From JAPLJC01 sp963697965 (GTDB taxonomy: Bacteria; Desulfobacterota; Desulfobaccia; Desulfobaccales; 0-14-0-80-60-11): a DNA stretch of 64,000 bases. The stretch lies in contig OY969108.1 of assembly GCA_963697965.1 (NCBI GenBank), positions 992,001 through 1,056,000 of the forward strand. Direction: 5' to 3'. The notes beneath the pieces are model-generated. The model had not been told where the DNA came from, did not search any database, and saw only the letters and a program-made list of their open reading frames with translations. Position numbers and translations under genes: made by a program. Positions 28,021-36,395 of this stretch are shown here, in pieces; within the stretch, counting starts at the first letter, position 1, and each line of letters begins with the position of its first letter.

Positions 28021-29198
28021 GCTTTATCTTCCGCGCCTCGGGGATGCCGGTTTTGGCAGGCATTGCCTTCATTGCGGCCTTCTACCACCTTCTGAACCAT
28101 GCGCTTTACAAGGCGCTGCTGTTCCTGGGAGCCGGTGCGGTGGATTACGGTGCGGGAGAGCGCCATATGGATCGCCTGGGAGGGCTGATCCGGGTTATGC
28201 CCTGGACGAGTTTTTTCTTCCTGGCGGGGGCGCTGTCGATTGCCGCCCTGCCGCCCTTCAACGGCTTTGTAAGTGAATAGTTGACCTTGCAAACCATGCT
28301 GCAAAGCGTCGCCCTCAAATCCGTGGCCGTAAAGATGGTCTTTGCCCTCTGTGCCGCGGCCCTGGCCCTGACCGCGGCTCTGGCGGTGACCTGTTTTGTC
28401 AAGGCCTTTGCCATGTGTTTCTTGGGGGTGGCCAGATCTGCCAAGGCTTCCCAAGCTGTAGAGGCGCCTCGTTCCATGCAAACGCCGCTGGCGATATTGG
28501 CGGTTTGCTGCCTCTTGTTCGGCATTCTGCCAACGTATGTGATTCCGGTGCTGGATAAGACCATTGCTACATTTAGCAGGGTGCAAATGGCGGCTGAACT
28601 GGTGCCGCCCTTCTTTACGGCCCCCAAAGGGAATGCCCAGTTTGGGGAGGCCTTCATGGCCGAATTCCACGACCTGGGGGCCCAGGTGGGCCGCTCCCTG
28701 CTCCCGGGCCAGGGATTGGTGATTCTGCATCGAGGCACGGAGCGTAACCCCGTGGTCTTTGCCATGTCCACTTCCTATACCTTTGTGGTCCTGATTCTGC
28801 TGCTGGCCGGCAGCTTCCTGGTTATTCGCCTTTTGACCAGGGGCAGGACCGTGATCAGGGGGCCCGCCTGGGAGGGAGGGGTGCGCCGCTTATTTCCTGA
28901 AATGACTTACACTGCCACCGGGTTTTCCAATCCCGTGAGGGTGATCTTCCAGGCAATCTTTCGGCCCTCTACTTTCAGCGAGAGGAAAGAAGCGGTAGCG
29001 GGCCATTTCCTCATCGCCCTGAAGAGCCGGCGCCAGGATGTTCATATCCTGGAACGGGCGATTTTTAACCCGGCGGCCAGACTGGCGCAAAGGCTGGCTG
29101 CCTTGCTGGCGAGAATCCACAGCGGCAGCGTCAACCTCTATGCCGCCTACATTTTAATCAGCCTGTTGGTTGTCCTGTTGATTCAGCGGCTGACTTAA
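28021..29198 (+). pseudogene. Truncated HyfB/NuoL-like antiporter subunit with stop codon
   Basis: The recognisable sequence begins FIFRASGMPVLAGIAFIAAF, continues YHLLNHALYKALLFLGAGAV and AALPPFNGFVSE, and is interrupted by TAG at 28278-28280. It then continues in the same frame as LTLQTMLQSVALKS to the end. HyfB-type proteins read FNGFVSEWLTLQ here, so the Trp codon TGG became TAG. About the first 300 residues of a normal subunit of around 650 are missing, and 27916-28020 holds no recognisable part of them. The C-terminal part resembles HyfB/HycC (GPAWEGGVRRLFPEMTYTAT and SGSVNLYAAYILISLLVVLL). It belongs to the decayed operon with the HyfC-like gene. Confidence 0.85.
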
Positions 29199-29286
29199 GC
29201 TACGAGGTCTCGAATGATAATCCGGATGCGGATGGACTCCTTGACAAACCCCCGCCAACTTCATATAAAAAATGGTGCTTAGCCGT

Positions 29287-29360
29287 TGGGGGATCGTCTA
29301 ACGGCAGGACTGCAGACTCTGGATCTGCCTATCCAGGTTCGAATCCTGGTCCCCCAGCCA
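29287..29360 (+). tRNA. tRNA-Gln (CTG anticodon)
   Basis: Acceptor TGGGGGA/TCCCCCA, anticodon arm GCAGA-CTCTGGA-TCTGC with anticodon CTG, T arm CCAGG-TTCGAAT-CCTGG, and encoded 3' CCA ending at 29360. It sits at the right edge of the decayed riboswitch island. Confidence 0.95.
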
Positions 29361-29374
29361 GTAGTAGACATCAA

Positions 29375-29450
29375 TCCCCGGTAGCTCAGCTGGTAGAGCG
29401 GGTGGCTGTTAACCACTTGGTCGGCGGTTCGAGTCCGTCCCGGGGAGCCA
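29375..29450 (+). tRNA. tRNA-Asn (GTT anticodon)
   Basis: Acceptor TCCCCGG with complementary 3' strand, D arm GCTC/GAGC, anticodon loop CTGTTAA giving GTT, T arm with TTCGAGT, and encoded CCA ending at 29450. It follows tRNA-Gln by 14 bp and is probably co-transcribed with it. Confidence 0.95.
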
Positions 29451-29460
29451 GAAAATACCA

Positions 29461-29496
29461 GGGGTTGGCTCTATTAGAGCCGACCCCTTTTCTTTT
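29461..29496 (+). terminator. Intrinsic terminator of the tRNA operon
   Basis: GGGGTTGGCTC (29461-29471) pairs with GAGCCGACCCC (29477-29487) around a five-base loop, followed by TTTTCTTTT. It ends the tRNA-Gln/tRNA-Asn transcript. Confidence 0.9.
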
Positions 29497-29592
29497 GTGA
29501 TCCATATCGGCGCTTATGTCCGGTTATGTTTCCGGAAATCGAGCCCAGCGCCGGCAGAGGCCGTTTCCAGTAAATCTTGTCCAAAGATTTTC

Positions 29593-29622
29593 TTGACAAG
29601 GGGAAACTCGTTCGTCTATTAA
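29593..29622 (+). promoter_or_regulatory. Promoter of the Liv-type ABC transporter
   Basis: TTGACA (29593-29598) and TATTAA (29617-29622) with an 18-base spacer, a good sigma-70-type match. The untranslated leader before the solute-binding gene would be about 220 bases. A 66-codon frame across it (29577-29777) has no protein-like character and was not called. Confidence 0.6.
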
Positions 29623-29746
29623 TCAAATTAAGAAGCGGCGTCATATTATGGACCACCAGGCACCCTCTGACCACGGCTGCCAGTTATCCGAAAGTTTTTC
29701 TCCACCAGGATTTGTTGATCGGTCCGGAATTAATCGGAGGTGCAGG

Positions 29747-29769
29747 CACTATGGACGTAATCCATAGTG
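29747..29769. promoter_or_regulatory. Perfect 9-bp palindrome in the ABC transporter leader
   Basis: CACTATGGA, five bases, TCCATAGTG. It lies about 125 bp downstream of the promoter at 29593-29622 and 80 bp before the solute-binding gene. It has no T-run, so it could be an operator or an RNA hairpin in the leader. No regulator is known from the sequence. Confidence 0.45.
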
Positions 29770-29849
29770 CGCTTTGAGGCCGTCGAGGGAAATAGGGGAG
29801 CAGCTTTTTAAAATCTACTATTAACCGGTCCTGATTAAAGGAGGCTTTC

Positions 29850-31097
29850 ATGAGGATTTTGGCTGAAAGGTCGTGGATTTTTGTGGTCCTGGGCATCCTT
29901 ATCTCCTCTATGTGTTTAGTTCTTCCAGCGCCGGCAGCCGAGCCCGTTAACATCGTCATCATCGCTGAATCGGCCACGCTCGTCGGCAAAGCCATAGTGA
30001 ATGGGGCGCAGCTTGCGGCCGATGAGATCAATGCCAAAGGCGGCATCAATGGGCAGCCAATAAAACTGACCGTCTACGATGACCAGGTTAAGTCTGCGGA
30101 GGCAGTTCAAGATTTCCAAAGGGCGGTTTATAACGATCATGCCGTGGCCGTGGTAGGCAGTTGGATGAGCGAGGTAGCCTTATCCCTGGAGCCCTGGGCC
30201 GCCCGCTTGCATACCATCTATATAACCACCGGCGCCGCCTCCCCCAAGATCACCCAACTGGTGCACGACGACTACAATGCCAACAAGTATGTTTTTCAAT
30301 TGAAATACAACGCCACCGAGATGGCGCAAATGGTGTGCAGCTTTGCCCATGATGACCTGGTCGGGACGTTGGGGTATAAGACAGCCTTTGTGGCCAGTGA
30401 AAATGCTGCCTGGACCGAGCCTCTCGACGATGAGTATTTGAAATGTTTGCCCTCCTCGGGCTTAAAGGTTGTTGGCCATATGCGTTTTTCCCCCGACACC
30501 AACGATTTTACCCCCATTTTTGCCACCATCGAGAAAGAGCATCCCGATGTCCTCATCACCGGCTGGGCCCATGTGGGTCTGAAGCCGACGGTGCAGTGGC
30601 ATGAACAACAGATCCCCGTGCTGATTGCCGGGGTGGACGCCCAGGCCAGCACCACGGATTTCTGGGAAAAAACCAACGGCGCCACCGAGGGAATCATCAC
30701 CCAGGCCGAAGGTTCGCCCAGCCCCATCACCCCCAAAACGATCCCCTTCGTGAAAGCCTATGAGGATATGTTTCACATCAGCCCCGCATACGCCGGCTAC
30801 ACGACTTATGATGCCATCTATGTCTTGAAAGAAGCCATGGAGAAGGCCAAATCCACCCAAACCGATCCCTTGATCAAGGCCCTGGAGGAGACCCATTATA
30901 CCGGCGTCATCGGGAATATTGAGTTTTATGACAAAAGCAGCCCCTTCGCTCATGGGATCAAATTCGGCAAAGGCTTTGGCATGGGCGTGCTGCTGCAATG
31001 GCAAAAGGGCCAACTGGTAACGGTCTGGCCTAAAGAGGCGGCCACGGGGTCCTTAATCGTCCCAAGTTTTGTGCAGAAAGCAAGTTCAACTAAATAA
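29850..31097 (+). CDS. ABC transporter periplasmic solute-binding protein
   Basis: 415 residues. A signal peptide (WIFVVLGILISSMCLVLPAP, cut after APAA) is followed by a type I periplasmic binding fold of the leucine/amide-binding kind: VNIVIIAESATLVGKAIVNG, QLAADEINAKGGINGQPIKL and KSAEAVQDFQRAVYNDHAVA, with VAVVGSWMSEVALSLEPWA as the first ligand-side loop. The length suits the Peripla_BP_6/LivJ family, which binds branched-chain amino acids, amides, urea or aromatic acids. Ligand not determined. Permeases and a fused ATPase follow on the same strand after a 236-bp gap with a large hairpin. Confidence 0.88.
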   Translation: MRILAERSWIFVVLGILISSMCLVLPAPAAEPVNIVIIAESATLVGKAIVNGAQLAADEINAKGGINGQPIKLTVYDDQVKSAEAVQDFQRAVYNDHAVAVVGSWMSEVALSLEPWAARLHTIYITTGAASPKITQLVHDDYNANKYVFQLKYNATEMAQMVCSFAHDDLVGTLGYKTAFVASENAAWTEPLDDEYLKCLPSSGLKVVGHMRFSPDTNDFTPIFATIEKEHPDVLITGWAHVGLKPTVQWHEQQIPVLIAGVDAQASTTDFWEKTNGATEGIITQAEGSPSPITPKTIPFVKAYEDMFHISPAYAGYTTYDAIYVLKEAMEKAKSTQTDPLIKALEETHYTGVIGNIEFYDKSSPFAHGIKFGKGFGMGVLLQWQKGQLVTVWPKEAATGSLIVPSFVQKASSTK

Positions 31098-31119
31098 GAC
31101 CAGCTGGTCTCGATCAGGC

Positions 31120-31169
31120 CACAGGCTTACGGTTTGACGGCCCCCTGACTTAGGAACCGTAAGCCTGTG
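31120..31169 (+). repeat. Perfect 15-bp inverted repeat after the binding-protein gene
   Basis: CACAGGCTTACGGTT (31120-31134) and its exact complement (31155-31169) enclose a 20-base loop. It starts 22 bp after the solute-binding stop and has no T-run. Such hairpins between a binding-protein gene and its permeases often stabilise the upstream mRNA segment so that the binding protein is made in excess. That role is inferred. Confidence 0.7.
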
Positions 31170-31333
31170 CCGGTCCGCCTAGGCTCATTACCATCCCTGG
31201 CCCGGCCCCACGGCCCGAAAGGTTATGGATCTATTGAACTATCCGGTCAGTTTCCGCCATCTTCCCCTCTGCCTCTATAGACACTTCTACTGTTATTACC
31301 CTCAACTTTTCTACAGAAAAAGAAGAAATACAC

Positions 31334-32212
31334 ATGCAAGTTTTCTTGCAGATATTAATTAACGGTTTTATTATCAGCTCTATTTATGCGCTGGGCGCCG
31401 TCGGCTTTTCCCTCATATTTGGCACCGCAGGCATCTTGAACCTCGCCCATGGCGCCTTTTTGGTGCTGTCGGCGATGGTCGCCTGGTTTTTCATCAGTCA
31501 TTTTAAATTGCCTTTAGTGGCCGGAATAGCCCTTGGCATTCTCGCCTCCGTAATCGTTTCCTATCTTCTCTTCTTCCTGGTGGTACATCCGCTGGACAGA
31601 TCCAAGAAGATTCCCAGAGAAGAAAAAGAGGTCTTCATCCTGACCGCGACCCTTCTGTGGTCCATGATAATTCAAGGCCTGCTGGACTATACCTTCGGTT
31701 CGACCCCCATTGTCATTGCGCCCTTCACTCCCGGGGCGCTCCACGTCTTTAACATAAGCATCACTTATAACGAGGTTATCGTGGCTGTAGTTTCTTTAAC
31801 TGTCATAGGCTTGCTCTACCTTCTCATTAATCGAACCAAGACGGGAAAATTGCTTTTGGCAGCCTCCATGAGTCATACGGGACTGGCCCTCATGGGCGTC
31901 GAGCTGAAGAAGGTCTACATTCTCCTGTGGGGAATTTATGGTCTGCTTACCGGAGTTTCGGGGGTTTTGCTGGCTTCTTTCTTGGGCGCCTCGGCCTCAG
32001 CGGTTCCGGATTTGACGGGTTTAGCCTTTTGCATAGTGGTCTTGGGTGGTTTGGGCAGTATTACCGGTTCTTTTTTTGCCTCTTATATCATAGGTTATTT
32101 GGGGACCATTACGGCCTACCTCATATCGCCCGCTTACACTACTCTGCCGGCTTTTTTCGTGCTCATACTGATACTTTTTATTAAACCACGCGGTCTTTTC
32201 GGGAGGTTTTAG
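31334..32212 (+). CDS. livH: Branched-chain-type ABC permease LivH
   Basis: 292 residues with about eight membrane segments. It starts MQVFLQILINGFIISSIYAL with the LivH-typical GFSLIFGTAGILNLAHGAFL near residue 25. The EAA-like region MSHTGLALMGVELKKVYILL and the late GLGSITGSFFASYIIGYLG motif are also present. LivH is one half of the membrane channel of HAAT-family importers. The protein ends IKPRGLFGRF, as usual. livM follows 11 bp later. Confidence 0.92.
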   Translation: MQVFLQILINGFIISSIYALGAVGFSLIFGTAGILNLAHGAFLVLSAMVAWFFISHFKLPLVAGIALGILASVIVSYLLFFLVVHPLDRSKKIPREEKEVFILTATLLWSMIIQGLLDYTFGSTPIVIAPFTPGALHVFNISITYNEVIVAVVSLTVIGLLYLLINRTKTGKLLLAASMSHTGLALMGVELKKVYILLWGIYGLLTGVSGVLLASFLGASASAVPDLTGLAFCIVVLGGLGSITGSFFASYIIGYLGTITAYLISPAYTTLPAFFVLILILFIKPRGLFGRF

Positions 32213-32223
32213 GACAAGTTCAT

Positions 32224-33144
32224 ATGCAATTGCAGCTCTCCAAGACCAATCTCCTCAAGTTTGGCCTGATCCCCATCATCGGGTTCGCCGTTCTACCCCA
32301 GTTCTTATCCCTGTATCTTCTGGGTACTTTAACCATCGCCCTGTACTTCTCGGTTTTCGCCATGTCCTGGGACCTGCTGTTCGGCTACTCCGGTGAGGTC
32401 AATTTCGGTCCCACCTTTCTCATCGGCGTGGGCGCCTACACCGCGGCGCTGTTCAATGTCAATACCGGCTTGCCGGTGGTGGTTTGCATCATTTTGGGAA
32501 CCAGTGTGGCGGTCATCGCCGGGCTGTTGCTGGTGGCCCCGGCGTTGCGGCTGCGGGGGCCTTATTTCGGTTTAATCACCCTGGTCTCGGTGCTCACGCT
32601 GGAACAGGTTATCACGATCTTTGCCCAATATACCGGAGGGGAGATCGGCATCTCCCTTCCCGGCATGCTTTCCGCCAGCAATCTCGTTAACTACTATTTG
32701 GCCTTAGGGTTTATGGTCATCAGTGCCGTTATTTTCCTCACCATCGCCGGTTCGCCCATCGGTCTCATCCTGCAGGCAGGCGCTCAGGATCCCATAGAGG
32801 CGGAAAGTCTGGGGTTCAATCTGACCAAGTACAAAGTCCTGGCCTTCGGCGTCAGTGCCTTTTTTTCAGGTTTAGCCGGGGCGATGCTGGTTTTTTATCT
32901 GGGCACCGCCTCCGTAAGTGTGGTGGTGTCCATCTCCGTGGTCCTGCAGATTATCATTGCGGTTATTATCGGCGGCAGACGCACCATTATCGGGCCTATC
33001 CTGGGTTCTTTATTTATCATTTTAACCGGCCAATGGCTCCAATACCTGGGTCAACTCGATTATGCGGCGGTTTCTCTCCTGGCTTTGATCATTCTTCTCA
33101 TTTTCCCCGACGGCATCGCCGGAATGCTCTTAAAGAGGGGATAA
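32224..33144 (+). CDS. livM: Branched-chain-type ABC permease LivM
   Basis: 306 residues, 8-10 membrane segments. The LivM signature AMSWDLLFGYSGEVNFGPTF lies near residue 47, ALRLRGPYFGLITL near 112, and the EAA-type loop DPIEAESLGFNLTKYKVLAF near 195. It ends FPDGIAGMLLKRG. It is the second channel subunit of the importer, 11 bp from livH and 31 bp from the ATPase gene. It lacks the long N-terminal extension of enteric LivM. Confidence 0.92.
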   Translation: MQLQLSKTNLLKFGLIPIIGFAVLPQFLSLYLLGTLTIALYFSVFAMSWDLLFGYSGEVNFGPTFLIGVGAYTAALFNVNTGLPVVVCIILGTSVAVIAGLLLVAPALRLRGPYFGLITLVSVLTLEQVITIFAQYTGGEIGISLPGMLSASNLVNYYLALGFMVISAVIFLTIAGSPIGLILQAGAQDPIEAESLGFNLTKYKVLAFGVSAFFSGLAGAMLVFYLGTASVSVVVSISVVLQIIIAVIIGGRRTIIGPILGSLFIILTGQWLQYLGQLDYAAVSLLALIILLIFPDGIAGMLLKRG

Positions 33145-33175
33145 GGAACTCGCTCCTTTTTCCGTAAGGGAAACT

Positions 33176-34651
33176 ATGCCACTACTTGAAGCCCTGGGTT
33201 TGCAGAAAAGATTTGGCGGCATTCACGCGGTCAATAACGTCGATTTTAATGTGGAAAAGGGGGAGATCATCGGCTTGATCGGGCCTAATGGCTCAGGAAA
33301 GTCTACCTTGCTGGGCCTGCTGATAGGCGTCCATAAACCCAATAGCGGCACCATCCGCTTCGCCGGGGAAGAGATTCAGAACTGGCCCATCAACAAGAGA
33401 ATAAAAAACGGCATTGCCATAGTCTTCCAACATTCCAGGCCGTTAAACCGGCAAACCGTTTTGGACAACATTAAACTATCCATCCTACCCGATAGGCTGT
33501 TTAATTTCTATTACCCGGGTGACTTGGAAGCAAAAGCCAGGAAGATTGCGGAGTTGGTCGGTTTACAAGATGTGGCCGACTCTTACCCCTCCTCGTTGCC
33601 ATTTGGGCATATCCGGAGAATGGAGCTTGCCAAGGCCCTGGCCCTCAATCCCAGGTTATTGCTCTTGGATGAACCCTTTGCCGGTTTGACGCCTTCCGAG
33701 ATCACCGAACTGACCACCTTGATCCTCTCTCTCCGGAAGCAGAATCAAGCCATTGTGCTGGTGGATCACAACGTTAAAGCAGTCTATAATTTTGTTGATA
33801 AGATTATCGCTTTGTATGTGGGCAACAAAATCGCCGAAGGCAAGCCCGATGACGTGATCTCGGATAAGGAGGTCCGCCGGGTCTTTATCGGCAAGAGTAT
33901 GGATGCCAGCGAGCCTGGCCCCTCCACTGAAAAAAGCGGTTCCTTGAGGAAAGAGCCGATTTTGGACATTGACATCGGCTCGGTCCGTTATGGGCAGGCC
34001 GAGATTCTCCGGAAAGTGCATCTCAGCATCAACGAAGGTGAGTTCGTTTCTCTAGTCGGGCTCAACGGCGCCGGCAAATCGAGCCTGCTGAAGGCTATCC
34101 TGGGTATTGTCGGCTATGAGGGCGAGGTGAAATGGCAGGGCCGGTCCACCAAAAATTTGACCACCGCCCAGATTGTCAGGCTGGGGATTGCCTTTGCGCC
34201 GGAGACCAGAGAATTGTTCCGCTACCTGACGGTCAAGGAAAATCTGGAGTTGGGCGGCGGCCGCTTGAAGCCCGCGGCGCTGCAAGAGCGGTTGGCTTAT
34301 GTATTTGAGCTTTTTCCGATATTGCAAGAACGCCTGGCGCAAACGGCCTACACCCTCTCGGGTGGCGAGCAGCAGATGTTAACCATCGCCAGAGCTATGA
34401 TGCAAAAACCCTCCCTGCTGATCTTAGATGAGCCGACCCTGGGGCTGGCGCCCGTGGTGCTCGACACGATTTCCGAGACGCTGGCCGCGCTCCATGAGAA
34501 AATGGGCGTGACGATCTTGCTGGGTGAGCAAAATCTCCATTTTGCCCTGAAACATTCAGAGAGAATCTATCTGCTGGAGCACGGCAGCATCACCTGGGGA
34601 GGCGGCGTCGACGCTTTTATCAAAGAAGTGGGCGAAAAGTCTCTGGTTTAA
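33176..34651 (+). CDS. Fused LivG-LivF double ATPase
   Basis: 491 residues with two ABC domains in one chain. Domain 1 (about 1-240) is LivG-like: Walker A GPNGSGKST near 38, Walker B LLLLDEPFAG near 164. Its signature motif is unusual, SLPFGHIRRMELAKA instead of LSGGQQR, as in many LivG proteins. Domain 2 (about 262-491) is LivF-like: Walker A GLNGAGKSS, signature YTLSGGEQQMLTIARAMM, Walker B LLILDEPTLGLAP. A short Pro/Ser/Glu-rich linker (SEPGPSTEKSGS) joins them. In most bacteria these are separate genes. The fusion fixes the heterodimer that powers LivHM. A UspA gene follows 24 bp later. Confidence 0.92.
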   Translation: MPLLEALGLQKRFGGIHAVNNVDFNVEKGEIIGLIGPNGSGKSTLLGLLIGVHKPNSGTIRFAGEEIQNWPINKRIKNGIAIVFQHSRPLNRQTVLDNIKLSILPDRLFNFYYPGDLEAKARKIAELVGLQDVADSYPSSLPFGHIRRMELAKALALNPRLLLLDEPFAGLTPSEITELTTLILSLRKQNQAIVLVDHNVKAVYNFVDKIIALYVGNKIAEGKPDDVISDKEVRRVFIGKSMDASEPGPSTEKSGSLRKEPILDIDIGSVRYGQAEILRKVHLSINEGEFVSLVGLNGAGKSSLLKAILGIVGYEGEVKWQGRSTKNLTTAQIVRLGIAFAPETRELFRYLTVKENLELGGGRLKPAALQERLAYVFELFPILQERLAQTAYTLSGGEQQMLTIARAMMQKPSLLILDEPTLGLAPVVLDTISETLAALHEKMGVTILLGEQNLHFALKHSERIYLLEHGSITWGGGVDAFIKEVGEKSLV

Positions 34652-34675
34652 AGCTGCCCCAAACATGGAGTTCCT

Positions 34676-35068
34676 ATGAAATTGGTGGTCGCCTATCGTG
34701 CCTCGGCACTCGGTGAAAAGGTTCTCGCCCATGCCAGCGAGCGAGCCCGGCAGTCCGGGGCGCGAGTCTATCTGGTAACTTCCCTGGTGGGGGGGCCCGA
34801 AACCCCGGAGGAGGCCATCGAGCAAGCCAGGACTGACCTGGATCAGGCCGCCGCCCGGCTCGCAGAAAACGGGATTGCCGCGGAGACTCACCTGTTGATC
34901 CGCGGCCTTAGCTCCGGGGAAGATGTGGTCCGGTTTGCCCAGGAGATCGGCGCCGACGAGATCGTGGTCGGTGTCTGGAAAAAATCGAAAGTGGGCAAGA
35001 TCCTGTTCGGCTCCACCGCTCAGGATGTGATCTTGAAGGCCGGTTGCCCGGTGTCCACCATCGGCTGA
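34676..35068 (+). CDS. Universal stress protein (UspA family)
   Basis: 130 residues. The alpha/beta fold is visible, MKLVVAYRASALGEKVLAHA at the start, then the nucleotide-binding loop GVWKKSKVGKILFGSTAQDV (pattern GxxxxxxxGxxxxGS) and the end ILKAGCPVSTIG. Proteins with this loop often bind ATP. It starts 24 bp after the fused ATPase gene, so it is probably the last gene of the transporter operon. Usp proteins linked to transporters are known, but their role is unclear. Confidence 0.85.
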   Translation: MKLVVAYRASALGEKVLAHASERARQSGARVYLVTSLVGGPETPEEAIEQARTDLDQAAARLAENGIAAETHLLIRGLSSGEDVVRFAQEIGADEIVVGVWKKSKVGKILFGSTAQDVILKAGCPVSTIG

Positions 35069-35071
35069 TTA

Positions 35072-35285
35072 GTTCAAGGTTCAAGGTTCAAAGTTCAAAG
35101 TTGACCATAGGGGTTTTTTGCCTTTAGCCTTGAACCTTGAGACTGCTGCGAAAAAGAACTTTGTCAGTATTTATGAGATTCTTCGGTCGCTTCGCTCCCT
35201 CAGAATGACAAAAATTGGGACTTTTGACCAAAGGCGTCTTTAGCCTTGAGCCTTGAACCTTGAACTTTGAACCTTGAACTTTGAG
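35072..35285. repeat. Inverted arrays of TTCAAGG-type repeats
   Basis: On the left (35072-35103) the unit TTCAAGG or TTCAAAG occurs four times. On the right (35240-35285) its complement CCTTGAA/CTTTGAA occurs about five times, with another partial copy at 35127-35140. Between them lies a palindrome-rich segment (TTCTTCGGTCGCTTCGCTCC then CTCAGAATGACA) of a kind seen as an interspersed repeat in many bacterial genomes. It separates the plus-strand transporter genes from the convergent minus-strand enoyl-CoA gene. No gene is seen. Confidence 0.65.
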
Positions 35286-35305
35286 CTAAAAGGAGCGGCC
35301 AGCCG

Positions 35306-36106
35306 CTACTTGGAGGTCCGCTCCTTCTGCCTGGCAAAGAAGTCTTCCAGGGCCTGCAGGTGCTCTGGCGAATGGTGGCAGAGGGCCTGGAAGGAGGCGG
35401 AGATTTCCAGGGTTTCTTCCAGGCTTTTCCCCTGGGTCAGGCTGAACAGGCGCTTGGCCAGGCGCAGAATCCGGCCAGGCTGTTTGGCGATCTCTGCGGC
35501 GATCTCCAGGGAGCGCGGGATTAGCCTATCCGGGGGCACCACTTCGCTCACCAGGCCGATGCGCAGGGCTTCGGCGGCGTCGATCACCCGGCAGGTGAAG
35601 GCCAACTCCATGGCCTTGGAGTAGCCGATGACGCGAGGCAGCAGAAAGGCGCCGCCGTCGCCGGGGATGAGGCCCACCGAAACGAAGGTCTCACCGAAGC
35701 GGGCCCGGTCGCTGGCGATGCGGAGGTCGCACATGCAGGTCAAATCGCAGCCGGCGCCGATGGCCGGTCCGTTCACCGCGGCGATGGTCGGCACATCCAG
35801 GCGCTGAAAAGCCAGGGGGATCCTCTGGATACCCTGGCGGTAATTGTTGCGGATCTGGTCCGGGTCCCCGGCGAAGGTCCCCACCCGGTTATACATGTCC
35901 TTGACATTGCCGCCGGCGGAAAAAGCCGTGCCCGCCCCCGTGAGGATCATCACTCTAATGGATTGGTCCTCCTGCACTCGCAGGCAGGCGTCCACGATCT
36001 CCTCGATGATCTCCTTTTCCGTGACGGTGTTGCGCACATCGGGACGGTTTAAGGTGACAACTGCAATATTTTCCTTTTGTTCGAAGATGATCTCCCGATA
36101 TTCCAT
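35306..36106 (-). CDS. Enoyl-CoA hydratase/isomerase family protein
   Basis: 266 residues from ATG 36106, with GGGGG about 9 bases upstream. An in-frame extension upstream runs through a repeat and was rejected. Crotonase motifs: NRPDVRNTVTEKEI, the oxyanion-hole loop GTAFSAGGNVKDM near 65, and AAVNGPAIGAGCDLTCMCDL near 110. At the hydratase Glu-144 position the sequence is FGETFVSVGLIPGDGG, with Phe instead of Glu, while the second Glu (SKAMELAF) is kept. That pattern with PGDGG is closer to isomerase-type crotonases (PaaG-like) than to classical hydratase. It probably acts in beta-oxidation with the upstream acyl-CoA dehydrogenase. Substrate open. Confidence 0.85.
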   Translation of the reverse strand: MEYREIIFEQKENIAVVTLNRPDVRNTVTEKEIIEEIVDACLRVQEDQSIRVMILTGAGTAFSAGGNVKDMYNRVGTFAGDPDQIRNNYRQGIQRIPLAFQRLDVPTIAAVNGPAIGAGCDLTCMCDLRIASDRARFGETFVSVGLIPGDGGAFLLPRVIGYSKAMELAFTCRVIDAAEALRIGLVSEVVPPDRLIPRSLEIAAEIAKQPGRILRLAKRLFSLTQGKSLEETLEISASFQALCHHSPEHLQALEDFFARQKERTSK

Positions 36107-36215
36107 GCTGTTTATCCCCCGTAGTCGAAGTAGCCGCGAGGCCTGGCCGCGGCGCCGCTTCCCTGGCTGGTGTGGTACTTCATAATTGCCAGAGCATTTC
36201 AAACTACGCTTTTTT

Positions 36216-36305
36216 AACCCCCCCTTTGCAGAAGGGGGGTAGGGGGGATTTAAAATAACCTCTTGAAATCCCCCTAAATCCCCCTTTTCCAAAGGGGGAC
36301 TTTGA
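36216..36305. repeat. CCCCCT/AGGGGG palindromic repeat element
   Basis: Two linked stems: CCCCCCCTTTGCAGAAGGGGGG at about 36218-36239 and AATCCCCCTTTTCCAAAGGGGGA at about 36277-36299. An AGGGGGATTT motif (36241-36251) is echoed in inverse orientation (AAATCCCCCT, about 36266-36275). This resembles a mobile short repeat (MITE-like). It sits between the acyl-CoA dehydrogenase and enoyl-CoA genes and could act as a bidirectional transcription attenuator. Confidence 0.6.
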
Positions 36306-36395
36306 TACCCTGGGAACTCAGGTTTTCTTGATTCAATGCCATGCTATTTAGGGAACACAATACTGGTTAGCCCCGGGAGGCAGCCGGCTTCGGGC

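Noticed and set aside
28278..28280. Pyrrolysine or selenocysteine recoding in the HyfB-like gene
   Set aside because: The codon is TAG at a position that is Trp in homologues, one base from TGG, and no recoding element is seen. A mutation is simpler.
29577..29777. 66-codon plus-strand ORF before the ABC transporter
   Set aside because: It begins before the predicted promoter (29593-29622) and shows no family resemblance, so it is probably leader sequence.
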